Source of the DNA: an uncultured Bacteroidales bacterium
Lineage (GTDB): Bacteria; Bacteroidota; Bacteroidia; Bacteroidales; F082
Length of the DNA: 45,317 nucleotides
NCBI GenBank assembly: GCA_900318265.1
Contig: ONKA01000029.1
Coordinates: 1-45,317, forward strand
Reading direction: 5' to 3'
Made by a program: the position numbers and the translations under genes. This document shows positions 23,772-33,006 of this stretch, piece by piece. A model generated the notes under the pieces. The model was given only the letters and a program-made list of their open reading frames with translations, was not told the DNA's origin and did not search any database. Every line of letters begins with the position of its first letter. Position 1 is the stretch's first letter.

Positions 23772-24189
23772 CAACTTTTTCAACAACCCGCAAGGAGTAA
23801 ATTGATTTTTTAACGTTTTGGGCAACTCGAGATATGGATGGGTTTAGAAGAAGCAATAAGGTGTAATATGGTTTTTGATCGAATTTGACACTTTTTGAGG
23901 CCTTAGCTTTATTCCTTTTGCTTCATTTTAATACCCCATTAAAACGATGCAGGTAGATTCGCGTGAAAATTGGAAGTCATTGAATATCAAAGATTTTTGT
24001 TCCGATGTGGATTCGCGTGAAAATAAGAATCAGCCATAAAGGGTGAATCATCGGTGCGGTAATGTATGCCTTTATTGTGCAGTTTGCGGTGAATAAGCCG
24101 CAGATTTTGCGGTTTATCTGCCGCAAACCGTTTTCTTTTTCGTTAACAAATTGCAAGAAAGACAACAAAGTGCCGCCTCAGCGTTTCAT
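23772..24189. other. 418-bp gene-free stretch with a direct repeat
   Basis: No convincing gene. It contains two exact copies of GATTCGCGTGAAAAT (23956-23970 and 24010-24024), 54 bp apart start to start. Near the right end, overlapping TTTGCGG/CCGCAAA stems (about 24079-24130) could form a hairpin that ends transcription of the membrane-protein gene to its right. Composition is AT-rich. Confidence 0.5.
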
Positions 24190-25023
24190 CTACCAAGGCT
24201 TATGTTTCTTCAGATATTTGTCTTTTTGAGGGAAGTTGTCTGACTCCCAAGCCGCGCCTCCGTATTCGAATAGCACATGGTCATTATACGGACAAATTGT
24301 ATAATTCTCCAAAATCTTTTCTTTCTCATCATCGGTAAAGGGTTGGGGGTGAAGGATGTATCTATACATTCCCGCACCAACACGGCGAAACCAGATCGAG
24401 GTGGATTCAGGATAGTTTCGCGATGCTTCTATGCCGATGCATCCCATGGCTTTTAGACGGCTTCGAATGCCATCGTATTCCTCTTCAGTCAGCCCAACGA
24501 CCGACATCAAAGAGTCGCGTTTGGAGCGCGCGTCATCGCCCCAAAAATTGGAATAATAGTGTGCATCTGCCGCAGCTACATGAAACAATACTAAGCGGCT
24601 GCCTTCGAACTCAAGCGTTACTGCCGTGCTGTCGGCAAGAACGGATTGCATATACTCGCACAATTCCATCATTTCGGTTTTGTGTTCTTCATAATATTCT
24701 GCCATAATCTCTGGGCCACAGTTTTGTTTTGGCGCACGAAACAACAAGTAAGCAGTAAAAACCAAAACAACGCATACGCCACAGCCAAACATCACCTTGT
24801 GCCATTCTGTCTTCCAATTGAATGATTTGATAAAAGCAATGAGAAAAACGATTAAACATGGTATGACAATCCAAAATAAGTAGATTGATATTATAAAACC
24901 CAAAAAGTCATTGTACCAAAACAGCAGGATATCAGCCAACAATATGATAGAGGCAATGATGCCTGTTTTCAACATTTTGGTGCGAGGTTGGCTTTTGCCC
25001 TGAGTATCATCTGAATCAGACAT
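24190..25023 (-). CDS. Membrane protein of unknown function
   Basis: 277 residues. After a charged N-terminus come three hydrophobic helices (GIIASIILLADILLFWY, IISIYLFWIVIPCLIVFLI, MFGCGVCVVLVFTAYLLF) in the first 95 residues. A soluble C-terminal domain of about 175 residues follows (SRLVLFHVAAADAHYYSNFW, EEYDGIRSRLKAMGCIGIE, TSIWFRRVGAGMYRYILHP). No family recognised. It stands alone, is AT-rich, and neighbours the nuclease gene and direct repeats, which suggests accessory DNA. Confidence 0.75.
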   Translation of the reverse strand: MSDSDDTQGKSQPRTKMLKTGIIASIILLADILLFWYNDFLGFIISIYLFWIVIPCLIVFLIAFIKSFNWKTEWHKVMFGCGVCVVLVFTAYLLFRAPKQNCGPEIMAEYYEEHKTEMMELCEYMQSVLADSTAVTLEFEGSRLVLFHVAAADAHYYSNFWGDDARSKRDSLMSVVGLTEEEYDGIRSRLKAMGCIGIEASRNYPESTSIWFRRVGAGMYRYILHPQPFTDDEKEKILENYTICPYNDHVLFEYGGAAWESDNFPQKDKYLKKHKPW

Positions 25024-25228
25024 GCTATCTGGTGTTTTTTTTGATAACGCTAAGGCAATCCGTTTATTTTAATGGAGAGGTGGATTTTTCCGCGCTTAAG
25101 GAAGGGAAACCGTTTTGTTTCTCTAAAAAAAATGAAGCGAAATAACACATTATTCCCCTCAAATAATGAATTGAGTAAAACCGCTCCAAATATCATCAAA
25201 TAAAATTGCAAACCCCAATTATTTGTTG

Positions 25229-25236
25229 TACCTTTG
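25229..25236 (+). promoter_or_regulatory. -7 box for the methylmalonyl-CoA operon
   Basis: TACCTTTG followed by CACC, 52 bp before the epimerase ATG. The rest of the gap 25024-25287 is AT-rich with no gene seen. Confidence 0.5.
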
Positions 25237-25287
25237 CACCGATTTAATAAATACGTATTTTTTAACAATAAATTATTCGAATAAATT

Positions 25288-25704
25288 ATGCAACCCTCTC
25301 ACATTGAACACATTGGAATCGCCGTCACAAGCTTGGACGAGTCCATTCCTTTCTTTGAAACGCTGCTTGGCACCAAGTGCTACGCCATCGAAGAAGTCGC
25401 CGACCAGAAAGTGAAGACCGCTTTCTTGCGCTGCGGCCAGACCAAAATCGAGCTTTTGGAGCCCACCAGTCCCGAAAGCACCATCGCTAAGTTCATCGAG
25501 AACAACAACGGTCGCGGTGGTATGCACCACATCGCTTTCGCCGTGGAGAACATCGAAGGTCACCTCGAAGAGGCCAAGGAACTGGGCATCCGTCTCATCG
25601 ACCAAGCCCCGCGCGGCGGTGCCGAAGGCCTGAGCATCGCCTTCCTGCACCCGAAATCGACCTTTGGCGTGCTGACTGAACTGTGTGAAAACAAGAATAA
25701 GTAA
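25288..25704 (+). CDS. mce: Methylmalonyl-CoA epimerase
   Basis: 138 residues, a VOC-fold protein with two beta-alpha-beta-beta-beta modules. Metal ligands are expected in HIEHIGIAV (His), GGMHHIAFAV (His) and the final VLTELCE (Glu). It converts the R and S forms of methylmalonyl-CoA, linking the mutase to the decarboxylase in the succinate-to-propionate route. It is first in the operon; the next gene begins 109 bp later, after a hairpin repeat. Confidence 0.93.
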   Translation: MQPSHIEHIGIAVTSLDESIPFFETLLGTKCYAIEEVADQKVKTAFLRCGQTKIELLEPTSPESTIAKFIENNNGRGGMHHIAFAVENIEGHLEEAKELGIRLIDQAPRGGAEGLSIAFLHPKSTFGVLTELCENKNK

Positions 25705-25779
25705 GACGGCGGGACTGCGAGACTACGGGACTGCGAGGCGTAAATCCTCGAAGTCCCGAAGTCCCGTGGTCTCGAAGTC
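25704..25779. repeat. GGGACTGCGAGAC-type inverted repeat
   Basis: GGGACTGCGAGACTACGGGA on the left and CCCGAAGTCCCGTGGTCTCG on the right flank AGGCGTAAATCCT, forming a long hairpin between mce and mmdA. Same family as 5247-5314. Confidence 0.7.
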
Positions 25780-25813
25780 AACAATATATAGCATCAATTA
25801 AAATAATCTCAAT

Positions 25814-27373
25814 ATGTTAATAGAACAGAAAATCCAGGAATTGTTGGAGAAGCGCAACGAGGCCCGTCTCGGCGGTGGCCAGAAGCGCATCGACTCCCAA
25901 CATGCCAAAGGTAAGATGACGGCACGCGAGCGTATCGCCATCCTGCTCGACGAAGGCAGCTTCGAAGAGACTGACATGTTCGTGACCCATCGCACTGTCG
26001 ATTTCGGTCTCGACAAGCAACAGTACCTCGGCGACGGCGTCGTCACCGGTCACGGCACCATCGACGGCCGCGTCGTCTACGTCTACGCTCAAGACTTCAC
26101 CGTGTTTGGCGGTGCCTTGAGTGAGACCATGTCCCTCAAGATCTGCAAGGTGATGGACCAAGCCATGAAAGTTGGCGCTCCCGTCATCGGCATCTGCGAC
26201 TCGGGCGGTGCCCGTATCCAGGAAGGCTCACGTTCCCTCGCCGGCTACGCCGAGATCTTCCAGCGCAACATCAATGCTTCGGGTGTCATCCCGCAGATTT
26301 CGGCCATCTTCGGTCCCTGCGCCGGCGGTGCCGTGTATTCTCCCGCACTCACCGACTTCATCATCATGACCAATGTGGGTAGCTACATGTTCCTCACTGG
26401 CCCGAAAGTCGTGAAGACCGTCATCGGTGAAGATGTCAGCACCGACGACCTCGGTGGTGCCCGCATCCACAGCCAGAAGTCGGGCGTTGCCCACTTCGCT
26501 GCCGAGACCGAGGAGGAGGGCCTTGCCATCATCCGCCGACTCATCTCCTTCATCCCGCAGAACAATATGGAGAACGCCCCGTTGGTGGAGTGCAACGACC
26601 CCATCGATCGTATGGAGGATGCCTTGAACCAGATCATCCCCGACAACCCGAACAAGCCTTACAATGTCGGTGACATCATCAATGCCATCGTCGACAACGG
26701 CGACTTCCTCGAGATCCATAAGAACTACGCCAAGAACATCATCGTCGGCTTCGCCCGCTTCGATGGCATGTCGGTCGGTATCGTGGCCAACAACCCGGCC
26801 TTCTTCGCTGGTGTGTTGGACTGCGACGCCTCGCGTAAGGGCGCTCGTTTCGTCCGCTTCTGCGACGCCTTCAACATCCCGATCGTGACCTTGGTCGACG
26901 TCCCCGGCTTCCTGCCTGGCACGGGCCAAGAGTACAACGGTATCATCGTTCACGGCGCCAAGTTGCTGTATGCATACGGCGAGTCCACCGTGCCGAAGGT
27001 CACCGTCACCCTGCGTAAGTCATACGGTGGTTCACACCTCGTGATGGGCTGCAAGCAGCTGCGCAACGACGTCAACTACGCTTGGCCGACCGCCGAGATC
27101 GCCGTCATGGGTGCCAGCGGTGCTGTCGAGGTGCTCGATGGCAAGAAGATTGCCGAAATTGAGAACCCCGAAGAGCGCGCCGAGTTCGTTGCCAAGAAGG
27201 TGGATGAATACACCAAGAAGTTCGCCAACCCGTACGAGGCTGCCAAGTTCGGTTACATCGACGATGTGATCGAGCCGCGCAACACCCGTTTCCGTGTCAT
27301 CCGTGCCCTGCGTACGCTTGAGACGAAGCGCCTCGCCAACCCCGAGAAGAAACATTCGAACATCCCGCTGTAA
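25814..27373 (+). CDS. mmdA: Methylmalonyl-CoA decarboxylase alpha (carboxyltransferase) subunit
   Basis: 519 residues of the biotin-dependent carboxyltransferase family (also propionyl-CoA carboxylase beta). The CoA and carboxybiotin oxyanion loops appear as [10 protein letters not shown] and [17 protein letters not shown] in the N half, and [21 protein letters not shown] with GGSHLVMG in the C half. It moves the carboxyl group of methylmalonyl-CoA to biotin on the gamma subunit. The following delta, gamma and beta genes identify the complex as the membrane sodium pump rather than a soluble carboxylase. Confidence 0.95.
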   Translation: MLIEQKIQELLEKRNEARLGGGQKRIDSQHAKGKMTARERIAILLDEGSFEETDMFVTHRTVDFGLDKQQYLGDGVVTGHGTIDGRVVYVYAQDFTVFGGALSETMSLKICKVMDQAMKVGAPVIGICDSGGARIQEGSRSLAGYAEIFQRNINASGVIPQISAIFGPCAGGAVYSPALTDFIIMTNVGSYMFLTGPKVVKTVIGEDVSTDDLGGARIHSQKSGVAHFAAETEEEGLAIIRRLISFIPQNNMENAPLVECNDPIDRMEDALNQIIPDNPNKPYNVGDIINAIVDNGDFLEIHKNYAKNIIVGFARFDGMSVGIVANNPAFFAGVLDCDASRKGARFVRFCDAFNIPIVTLVDVPGFLPGTGQEYNGIIVHGAKLLYAYGESTVPKVTVTLRKSYGGSHLVMGCKQLRNDVNYAWPTAEIAVMGASGAVEVLDGKKIAEIENPEERAEFVAKKVDEYTKKFANPYEAAKFGYIDDVIEPRNTRFRVIRALRTLETKRLANPEKKHSNIPL

Positions 27374-27391
27374 CCGTAAATCCTTGAAACG

Positions 27392-27769
27392 ATGAACCTG
27401 TTACAAATATCATTACTGTTGGCTCACGAAGATTGGGTCTACACCAAAGGCTGGATTGTCACCATCGCTGGTTTCCTCATCGTCATCATCGCCCTCTTCA
27501 TCCTCTCGACCATCTTCCGTGGTGTGGCTGCCTATTTCAAGAAGCAGGATGCCAAGAAGAACGAAGTGAAGGAGATCAAGCCTGTGACGGTGAAGCCTAC
27601 GGTCAAATTGGCCGAAGGCGAGATTCCCGCCGAGGTGCAAGCCGCCATCGGTATGGCCCTCTACCTCTCGACCAACCTTCACGATGAAGAGAGCAACGTG
27701 ATCACCATCGAAAGAAGGGTGACTTCTTGGAACGACAAAAATTACGGAGTTAGACACTGGAAACGTTAA
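27392..27769 (+). CDS. mmdD: Sodium-pump decarboxylase delta subunit (OadG family)
   Basis: 125 residues. One membrane helix (GWIVTIAGFLIVIIALFILS, about 20-42) is followed by a basic stretch (KKQDAKKNEVKE) and a cytoplasmic tail with EGEIPAEVQAAIGMALYLS. OadG subunits hold the alpha and beta subunits together. The terminal segment RVTSWNDKNYGVRHWKR is typical of Bacteroidetes members. It lies 18 bp after mmdA and 11 bp before the biotin carrier gene. Confidence 0.88.
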   Translation: MNLLQISLLLAHEDWVYTKGWIVTIAGFLIVIIALFILSTIFRGVAAYFKKQDAKKNEVKEIKPVTVKPTVKLAEGEIPAEVQAAIGMALYLSTNLHDEESNVITIERRVTSWNDKNYGVRHWKR

Positions 27770-27780
27770 ATCGAACAATC

Positions 27781-28188
27781 ATGAAAAAATTCAAATTCAC
27801 CATTAGTGGTAAACCATACGAAGTAGAAGTCCAGAACATTGAAGGCAACATCGCCACCGTCAATGTGAATGGCACTGATTATCAAGTGGAGATGGAAGAG
27901 CAAGCCGCTCCGGTGATCGCTCCCGTGGCCCGTCCAGCCGCCAAGCCCGCCGCCAGCGCTCCTGCCCAGAGTGCCGCTCCGAAACCGGCCGCTGCCGCAG
28001 GTGGTGCCGGCTACAAGATGGCTGCTCCGCTTCCTGGAACCATCATGCAGATCTTCGTCAAGCAAGGCGACGCCGTGAAGAAGGGCGACAAGCTGCTCAT
28101 GTACGAAGCCATGAAGATGGAAAACAACCTGCTGGCCGAAGCTGACGGTACCATCACCGCCATCAACTGCCGAATCGTAATTGGATAA
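27781..28188 (+). CDS. mmdC: Biotin carrier (gamma) subunit, C-terminal hairpin shortened
   Basis: 135 residues. An N-terminal domain (1-45) and an Ala/Pro-rich flexible linker (about 47-75) lead to the biotinyl domain with PLPGTIMQIFVKQGDAVKKG and the biotin site EAMKMEN (Lys near 116). After ADGTITAINC the protein ends at once with RIVIG. Biotinyl domains normally have another 12-14 residues here (a VxxGDxVxxGD strand-turn) before the last IxIG strand. The sequence therefore looks like an in-frame internal deletion, which would remove half of the symmetrical fold. mmdB begins 3 bp later. Confidence 0.88.
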   Translation: MKKFKFTISGKPYEVEVQNIEGNIATVNVNGTDYQVEMEEQAAPVIAPVARPAAKPAASAPAQSAAPKPAAAAGGAGYKMAAPLPGTIMQIFVKQGDAVKKGDKLLMYEAMKMENNLLAEADGTITAINCRIVIG

Positions 28189-28191
28189 GCC

Positions 28192-29934
28192 ATGTTAAAG
28201 AAGAAAAGTATTTACAGAAGGCCCATTGTCATCCTCGGCTCCTTGGTGCTTCTGATGCTGCTCAACCTCCTGGTGGTCAACAACCCGATGTTCGCCACCA
28301 AGGTGTCGGATCTGACAGGAAAGACCGAGCAGGTCAGCGAGATGACCCCCGAGGAAAGCAATGCCCAGCTGGCTGAGATGGCCGATGCCATCGTCGCTGA
28401 AAAGACAGCCGAACTGGGCCAACAGATCGAGAACCTGAACCAACGCGTGACTACGCTGGAAAGCAAGAATGCCAAACATCATGTGGCCGCCAAGGAAGAA
28501 GTCAAAGAGATGTCGACGAAAGACCGACTGAAAGAAGGTCTTCGCAACTTCTGGCTGCTCACGGGCTTCCGCAACTGCAAGCTCGGCAACATCATCATGA
28601 TTTTGGTGGGTATCCTCTTTATCTTCTTGGCTATCCGCTTCGAGTTTGAGCCCATGCTGCTCATCCCGATTGGCACGGGTATTATCGTTGGCAACATCCC
28701 GTTCTTCCAAGGAACGGGTATCACCTTCGCAGATGCCATGGCTAACCTGCAAGGGATGATAGATGCGGGGACGCTCAACTTCGACTTGGACACCGCTAAA
28801 GCCATGTTGGTCGCCGTCTTTGGCGACAACCCAGGCGACAAACATCTGGTGTTGAGCGATGCCCTTAAGTCAGTTGAGCATCTCAATATGGCCGACTATG
28901 GTCTGACCAACCACGACATCGAAGGCGTGAAAGGCTTCATGACCAGCATCTTCCAAAGCGGCGAGTTGAACCTCCAGACGGGTCTCTACCAGAAAGGCAG
29001 TGTGCTGAACTACCTGTATTTCGGTGTGACCTCGGGTGTGTATCCACCACTGATCTTCTTGGGCATCGGCGCCATGACCGACTTCTCGTCGCTCATCGCC
29101 AACCCGAAGCTGATGATCCTCGGTGCCGCCGCCCAGCTCGGTGTGTTCCTGACCTTCATCGGTGCCCTTTACCTCGGCTTCAACCTGCGTGAGGCTGGCG
29201 CTATCGGTATCATCGGTGGTGCCGACGGTCCTACCGCCATCTTCCTGTCCTCACGTCTGGCCAACGGCATGAACGGCACGCGCAACCTCATCGGACCTAT
29301 CGCCATTGCGGCCTACTCGTATATGGCCTTGGTGCCCGTGATCCAGCCTCCTATCATCCGTTTGCTGACCTCGAAGAAAGAGCGTATGATCAAGATGGCC
29401 GCCCCGCGTATGGTGAACAAGACTGAAAAGATCATGTTCCCCATCGTCGGCCTCATCCTGACCACCTTCATCAGCCCCACGGCCCTGCCGCTGCTGGGTA
29501 TGCTGTTCTTCGGCAATATCATAAAAGAGTCGGGCGTGGTGAAGCGTTTGCAGAACACCGCCTCCAACCCGTTGATTGACATCGTGACCATCGTCTTGGG
29601 TCTCACCGTGGGTGCCTCCACGCAGGCCTCCGTGTTCCTGACCTCAAGCTCCATCAAGATCTTCGCCTTGGGTGCTGCCTCGTTCTGCGTGGCCACCGCT
29701 GGCGGTCTGCTCGGTGCCAAGTTGATGAACCTCTTCCTGAAGGAGAAGATCAACCCGATGATCGGTGCCGCTGGTGTGTCGGCTGTGCCCGACAGCGCCC
29801 GCGTCGTCGAAGTGGAAGGTCAGAAGTACGACCCGTCGAACCACCTGCTCATGCATGCCATGGCCCCCAACGTCTCCGGCGTTATCGGCTCGGCAGTGGC
29901 AGCTGGTGTGATGATGTCGTTCTTGATGATGTAA
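28192..29934 (+). CDS. mmdB: Sodium-pump decarboxylase beta subunit with N-terminal extension
   Basis: 580 residues. From about residue 120 it is the OadB/MmdB membrane subunit, which couples carboxybiotin decarboxylation to sodium export. Landmarks are TGIIVGNIPFFQG, GVYPPLIFLGIGAMTDFSSL, the highly conserved IGIIGGADGPTAIFLSSRL, and VGASTQASVFLTSSSIKIF. Before this lies an unusual extension: a membrane helix (VILGSLVLLMLLNLLVV) and a Glu/Gln-rich coiled-coil segment (EIAEKTAEL-like, residues 45-100), giving 580 instead of the usual 370-440 residues. A strong terminator follows the operon. Confidence 0.93.
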   Translation: MLKKKSIYRRPIVILGSLVLLMLLNLLVVNNPMFATKVSDLTGKTEQVSEMTPEESNAQLAEMADAIVAEKTAELGQQIENLNQRVTTLESKNAKHHVAAKEEVKEMSTKDRLKEGLRNFWLLTGFRNCKLGNIIMILVGILFIFLAIRFEFEPMLLIPIGTGIIVGNIPFFQGTGITFADAMANLQGMIDAGTLNFDLDTAKAMLVAVFGDNPGDKHLVLSDALKSVEHLNMADYGLTNHDIEGVKGFMTSIFQSGELNLQTGLYQKGSVLNYLYFGVTSGVYPPLIFLGIGAMTDFSSLIANPKLMILGAAAQLGVFLTFIGALYLGFNLREAGAIGIIGGADGPTAIFLSSRLANGMNGTRNLIGPIAIAAYSYMALVPVIQPPIIRLLTSKKERMIKMAAPRMVNKTEKIMFPIVGLILTTFISPTALPLLGMLFFGNIIKESGVVKRLQNTASNPLIDIVTIVLGLTVGASTQASVFLTSSSIKIFALGAASFCVATAGGLLGAKLMNLFLKEKINPMIGAAGVSAVPDSARVVEVEGQKYDPSNHLLMHAMAPNVSGVIGSAVAAGVMMSFLMM

Positions 29935-29940
29935 TCCCTA

Positions 29941-29971
29941 GAGGGAGTCGCACGCGACTCCCTCTTTATTT
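29941..29971 (+). terminator. Terminator of the decarboxylase operon
   Basis: GAGGGAGTCG, loop CACG, CGACTCCCTC followed by TTTATTT. Confidence 0.85.
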
Positions 29972-29997
29972 AATAACCCATTTTAAACTTAAAACTA

Positions 29998-30570
29998 ATG
30001 AAAAAAGCATTTTTACTAACGGTTTTGTTGGCGGTCTTTTTCGGCACTGCCAATGCGCAATTGTTTGATTTTTCACGAAATAGGAGCGACGTCACCATCG
30101 GCTTGAACCTCGGTGCGGTAGGCTATCATTTTGATGGCCAAATCGACAAGACCTATGTTGGTTTTGGCGGTGGTGTAAGTGCTTCTTTGATGGGCGTTTA
30201 TGTCGACTTTATCTATCAGTCGCCTGAACACCGTTGGGGCAATAAAATCACCCCGGACATGTATTATGACCATACGGCACTCACCATTAATGCAGGCTAT
30301 AAAATTCCCGTCTTATCTTGGCTGAACGTCACCCCTTTGATTGGCTACAGCAATGAAACCGAAGGTTGGACGGATTGCGGCACTATCAATGTGGATTACG
30401 AAAACCATTCCGTTTATCATGATTATGACGTAGAAAACCGCTATAACCACTTCAACTACGGTCTTGGCCTTTCAGTGAAGCCTATCGAATGGCTCGAAAT
30501 CGGTGGTGTTTGCACCGCCCATGCCGTCTATGGAAATATTTCCTTGAATTTAATGAAGCTCGATATGTAA
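29998..30570 (+). CDS. Outer-membrane beta-barrel protein
   Basis: 190 residues. A signal peptide (MKKAFLLTVLLAVFFGTANA) precedes alternating strands with aromatic ends (VTIGLNLGAVGYHF, YVGFGGGVSASLMGVYVDF, LTINAGYKIPVLSWLNVTPL, FNYGLGLSVKPIEWLEIGG). This is the look of a small eight-stranded Bacteroidetes porin-like barrel. No function can be assigned. It lies alone between the decarboxylase terminator and the patatin promoter. Confidence 0.8.
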   Translation: MKKAFLLTVLLAVFFGTANAQLFDFSRNRSDVTIGLNLGAVGYHFDGQIDKTYVGFGGGVSASLMGVYVDFIYQSPEHRWGNKITPDMYYDHTALTINAGYKIPVLSWLNVTPLIGYSNETEGWTDCGTINVDYENHSVYHDYDVENRYNHFNYGLGLSVKPIEWLEIGGVCTAHAVYGNISLNLMKLDM

Positions 30571-30644
30571 TCACAAATCCAACAAGGGCTAACCCTTATT
30601 GAACAGAAAGGCAGAGTTTTTTTTCTTTGCCTTTCTTTTTTTTC

Positions 30645-30652
30645 TATTTTTG
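30645..30652 (+). promoter_or_regulatory. -7 box for the patatin gene
   Basis: TATTTTTG followed by TGCTG. It overlaps the ATG at 30652, so the real start is the ATG at 30673, which opens the signal peptide. Confidence 0.5.
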
Positions 30653-30672
30653 TGCTGATAAAACTCAAACAG

Positions 30673-33006
30673 ATGAAACGTCTCTTACTCATACTTCTAT
30701 TAAGTTTGGCATTACTGCCATCATGGGCTCAAATCAACAACAATAACAATCCGTCTCGCCTGAAGGTGGGCGTTGTGCTTGGTGGTGGCGGCGCCAAAGG
30801 CGCTTCCCATATCGGTGCACTGAAATACATTGAGGAATTAGGGATTCCTGTCGATTATGTGGCAGGCACCAGCATGGGGTCCATCATCGGTGGCTTCTAT
30901 GCCATGGGATATTCGCCTGAGGAGCTCACACAAATGATTAGCGGCATTGACTGGTCGGAATATATCGGCAACAAGATTGACCGTCCCTTTATGTCGGATG
31001 AGGCTAGGCTGCGCAACAGCACTTTGCTGCTTCAAGTGCCCTTTAGCCTTGATAGCCTCTTTGAAAACGACCCCAACTCTACCTTTATCAGTCAGTTACC
31101 GAGTGCATACGTCAACAACAGCTCTTTGATCAACTTGTTCAACAACCTTTGTGTAGGCTATCAAGAAGAGATGGATTTCAACAAATTGCCCATTCCTTTT
31201 GCATGTGTGGCTACCGACATGATTACGGGCAACGAAGTGGTGCTGCGGAGCGGCAGTGTGCCTACTGCAATGCGTGCCAGCATGGCTATTCCCGGTGTGT
31301 TTTCACCTGTCATAATAGGTGACAAAGTGTTGGTTGACGGCGGCTTGGTGAACAACTTCCCTGCCGATGTGCTGCGCGAGATGGGAGCCGACATCATCAT
31401 TGGCGTAGAAGTCACGTCCACTAAGGATGTCACAGCCAGCGATTTGAAGTCATTGCCCCAAGTGTTTGCCCGTTTGGTCACCAACAGCACGAGTTCAAAA
31501 CGAAAGGAAAACCGCGAGATGTGCGCTGTGCATATCGTCCCCGACGTCAGTGGCTTTGGCATGCTGAGTTTCACACCAGAGGCTATCGACACTTTGGTGG
31601 GTAGGGGCTATAAACGAGCAAGCGAGTTCCACGACCAGCTCCTTGCCATTAAACAAGCCGTTGACGCCTCGGCAGGGCATCCTGTTAGTAAGACACTCCA
31701 TGCCCCTCATGCCAAGAACCTTGCTAAAGAGTCGGTGAAGATCAAGTCCATCACTATCAACAATGTGAATGACCGTGACTGCCGTTGGCTCATCCGTAAA
31801 GGCGGGCTGGAAGTGGGCAACAGTTATTCTGAACAAGATATCGAACGCGCCATGAACGTGTATCGTGGCACGGGATGTTTCGACGAAGTCACCTATCAAG
31901 TCAAAGAAAATGATTCCCTCCATTTAGGCTCTGGCCTTTCGGATGCGTATAACCTGACGATCAATATGAAGCCCGCTAAGCCGCATTTCTTTGGTTTGGG
32001 CATACGCTACGACACCGAGGAAGGCGCAGCTTTGTTGCTTAATGTGGGTTTGAACGAGAAGAAATTTAACGGTTCAAAGCTCAATTTATCTGCAAAGTTG
32101 AGCTATAACCCGAGAATCAACCTCAGATACACCTATTCGCGCTCTTCGTTTGCCAAATTCAATGTGTCCGCCGACTATCGGAACGAACATTTCCGTTCAA
32201 GAGGCGTGCATAACAAGTATGTCAACTTACATTACCAGCAAATGAAAGCTAATGCCTATATTTCAGAGTTTCACCTGCTCAATATCAGCACTAAAGTCGG
32301 CGCCTCATTCGTCCATACAACATACGACAAAACTTCATTCTTGAGTAGTGCTTTCGACTCTATCTATTACGTGAACAACGATATGGTTTCACCTTTCATT
32401 ACATTCCAATATGACAACTTGGATGACCCATATTTTGCTAACCATGGCATACTGTCGACCATAGGAAGCCATTATTATTACATGACTTCAACCAAGCAAA
32501 AATATATGGATATTAGCTATGCCTTCCAAGCCTATATCACACCATATAACGGACGGTTCACCATTATTCCCCAGCTATATGGCCGCTATATAGCCAACAT
32601 CGATAATAAAGAGTCCAGCGTTCAATATTACAATTTGAGGAATGTTTGCGGTGGAGAAATTGCCGGACGCCACTTTGAAAACCAAATGCCTTTTATCGGC
32701 CTGACGAGCGTTGACGATTTTTCTATTGACCTGTCACATAATGCAAGTATTCTTCGTTGTGATTTGCGTTACAATTTCTACGGCAAGCATTACCTGACGG
32801 CGATGTATAATGCCTCAATGCCGTGGGGAATGTTGGGTACTGGAGGAATGAATTTTACCGATATATTCCATTTCGTGGCACAAGGGGCAGGACTGAAGTA
32901 CTCCTTTAATAGTCTATTAGGGCCAGTTTCACTAACTGCTCATTGGTTCAACAGCGATGATACTAACCATTTTGGGGCCTATTTCTCATTCGGTTACACC
33001 TTCTGA
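30673..33006 (+). CDS. Patatin-like phospholipase fused to a BamA-type barrel
   Basis: 777 residues. Signal peptide MKRLLLILLLSLALLPSWAQ, then a patatin domain: glycine-rich oxyanion loop VLGGGGAKGASHIGAL (about 35), nucleophile Ser in GTSMGS (about 66) and DGG of the catalytic Asp (about 221, VDGGLVNNFP). A POTRA-like segment (ITINNVNDRDCRWLIRKGGL) and a 16-strand Omp85-type C-terminal barrel ending FGAYFSFGYTF follow, as in PlpD-type proteins. It is expected in the outer membrane as a lipase. The 3' end overlaps the convergent isomerase-like gene by 21 bp. Confidence 0.92.
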   Translation: MKRLLLILLLSLALLPSWAQINNNNNPSRLKVGVVLGGGGAKGASHIGALKYIEELGIPVDYVAGTSMGSIIGGFYAMGYSPEELTQMISGIDWSEYIGNKIDRPFMSDEARLRNSTLLLQVPFSLDSLFENDPNSTFISQLPSAYVNNSSLINLFNNLCVGYQEEMDFNKLPIPFACVATDMITGNEVVLRSGSVPTAMRASMAIPGVFSPVIIGDKVLVDGGLVNNFPADVLREMGADIIIGVEVTSTKDVTASDLKSLPQVFARLVTNSTSSKRKENREMCAVHIVPDVSGFGMLSFTPEAIDTLVGRGYKRASEFHDQLLAIKQAVDASAGHPVSKTLHAPHAKNLAKESVKIKSITINNVNDRDCRWLIRKGGLEVGNSYSEQDIERAMNVYRGTGCFDEVTYQVKENDSLHLGSGLSDAYNLTINMKPAKPHFFGLGIRYDTEEGAALLLNVGLNEKKFNGSKLNLSAKLSYNPRINLRYTYSRSSFAKFNVSADYRNEHFRSRGVHNKYVNLHYQQMKANAYISEFHLLNISTKVGASFVHTTYDKTSFLSSAFDSIYYVNNDMVSPFITFQYDNLDDPYFANHGILSTIGSHYYYMTSTKQKYMDISYAFQAYITPYNGRFTIIPQLYGRYIANIDNKESSVQYYNLRNVCGGEIAGRHFENQMPFIGLTSVDDFSIDLSHNASILRCDLRYNFYGKHYLTAMYNASMPWGMLGTGGMNFTDIFHFVAQGAGLKYSFNSLLGPVSLTAHWFNSDDTNHFGAYFSFGYTF

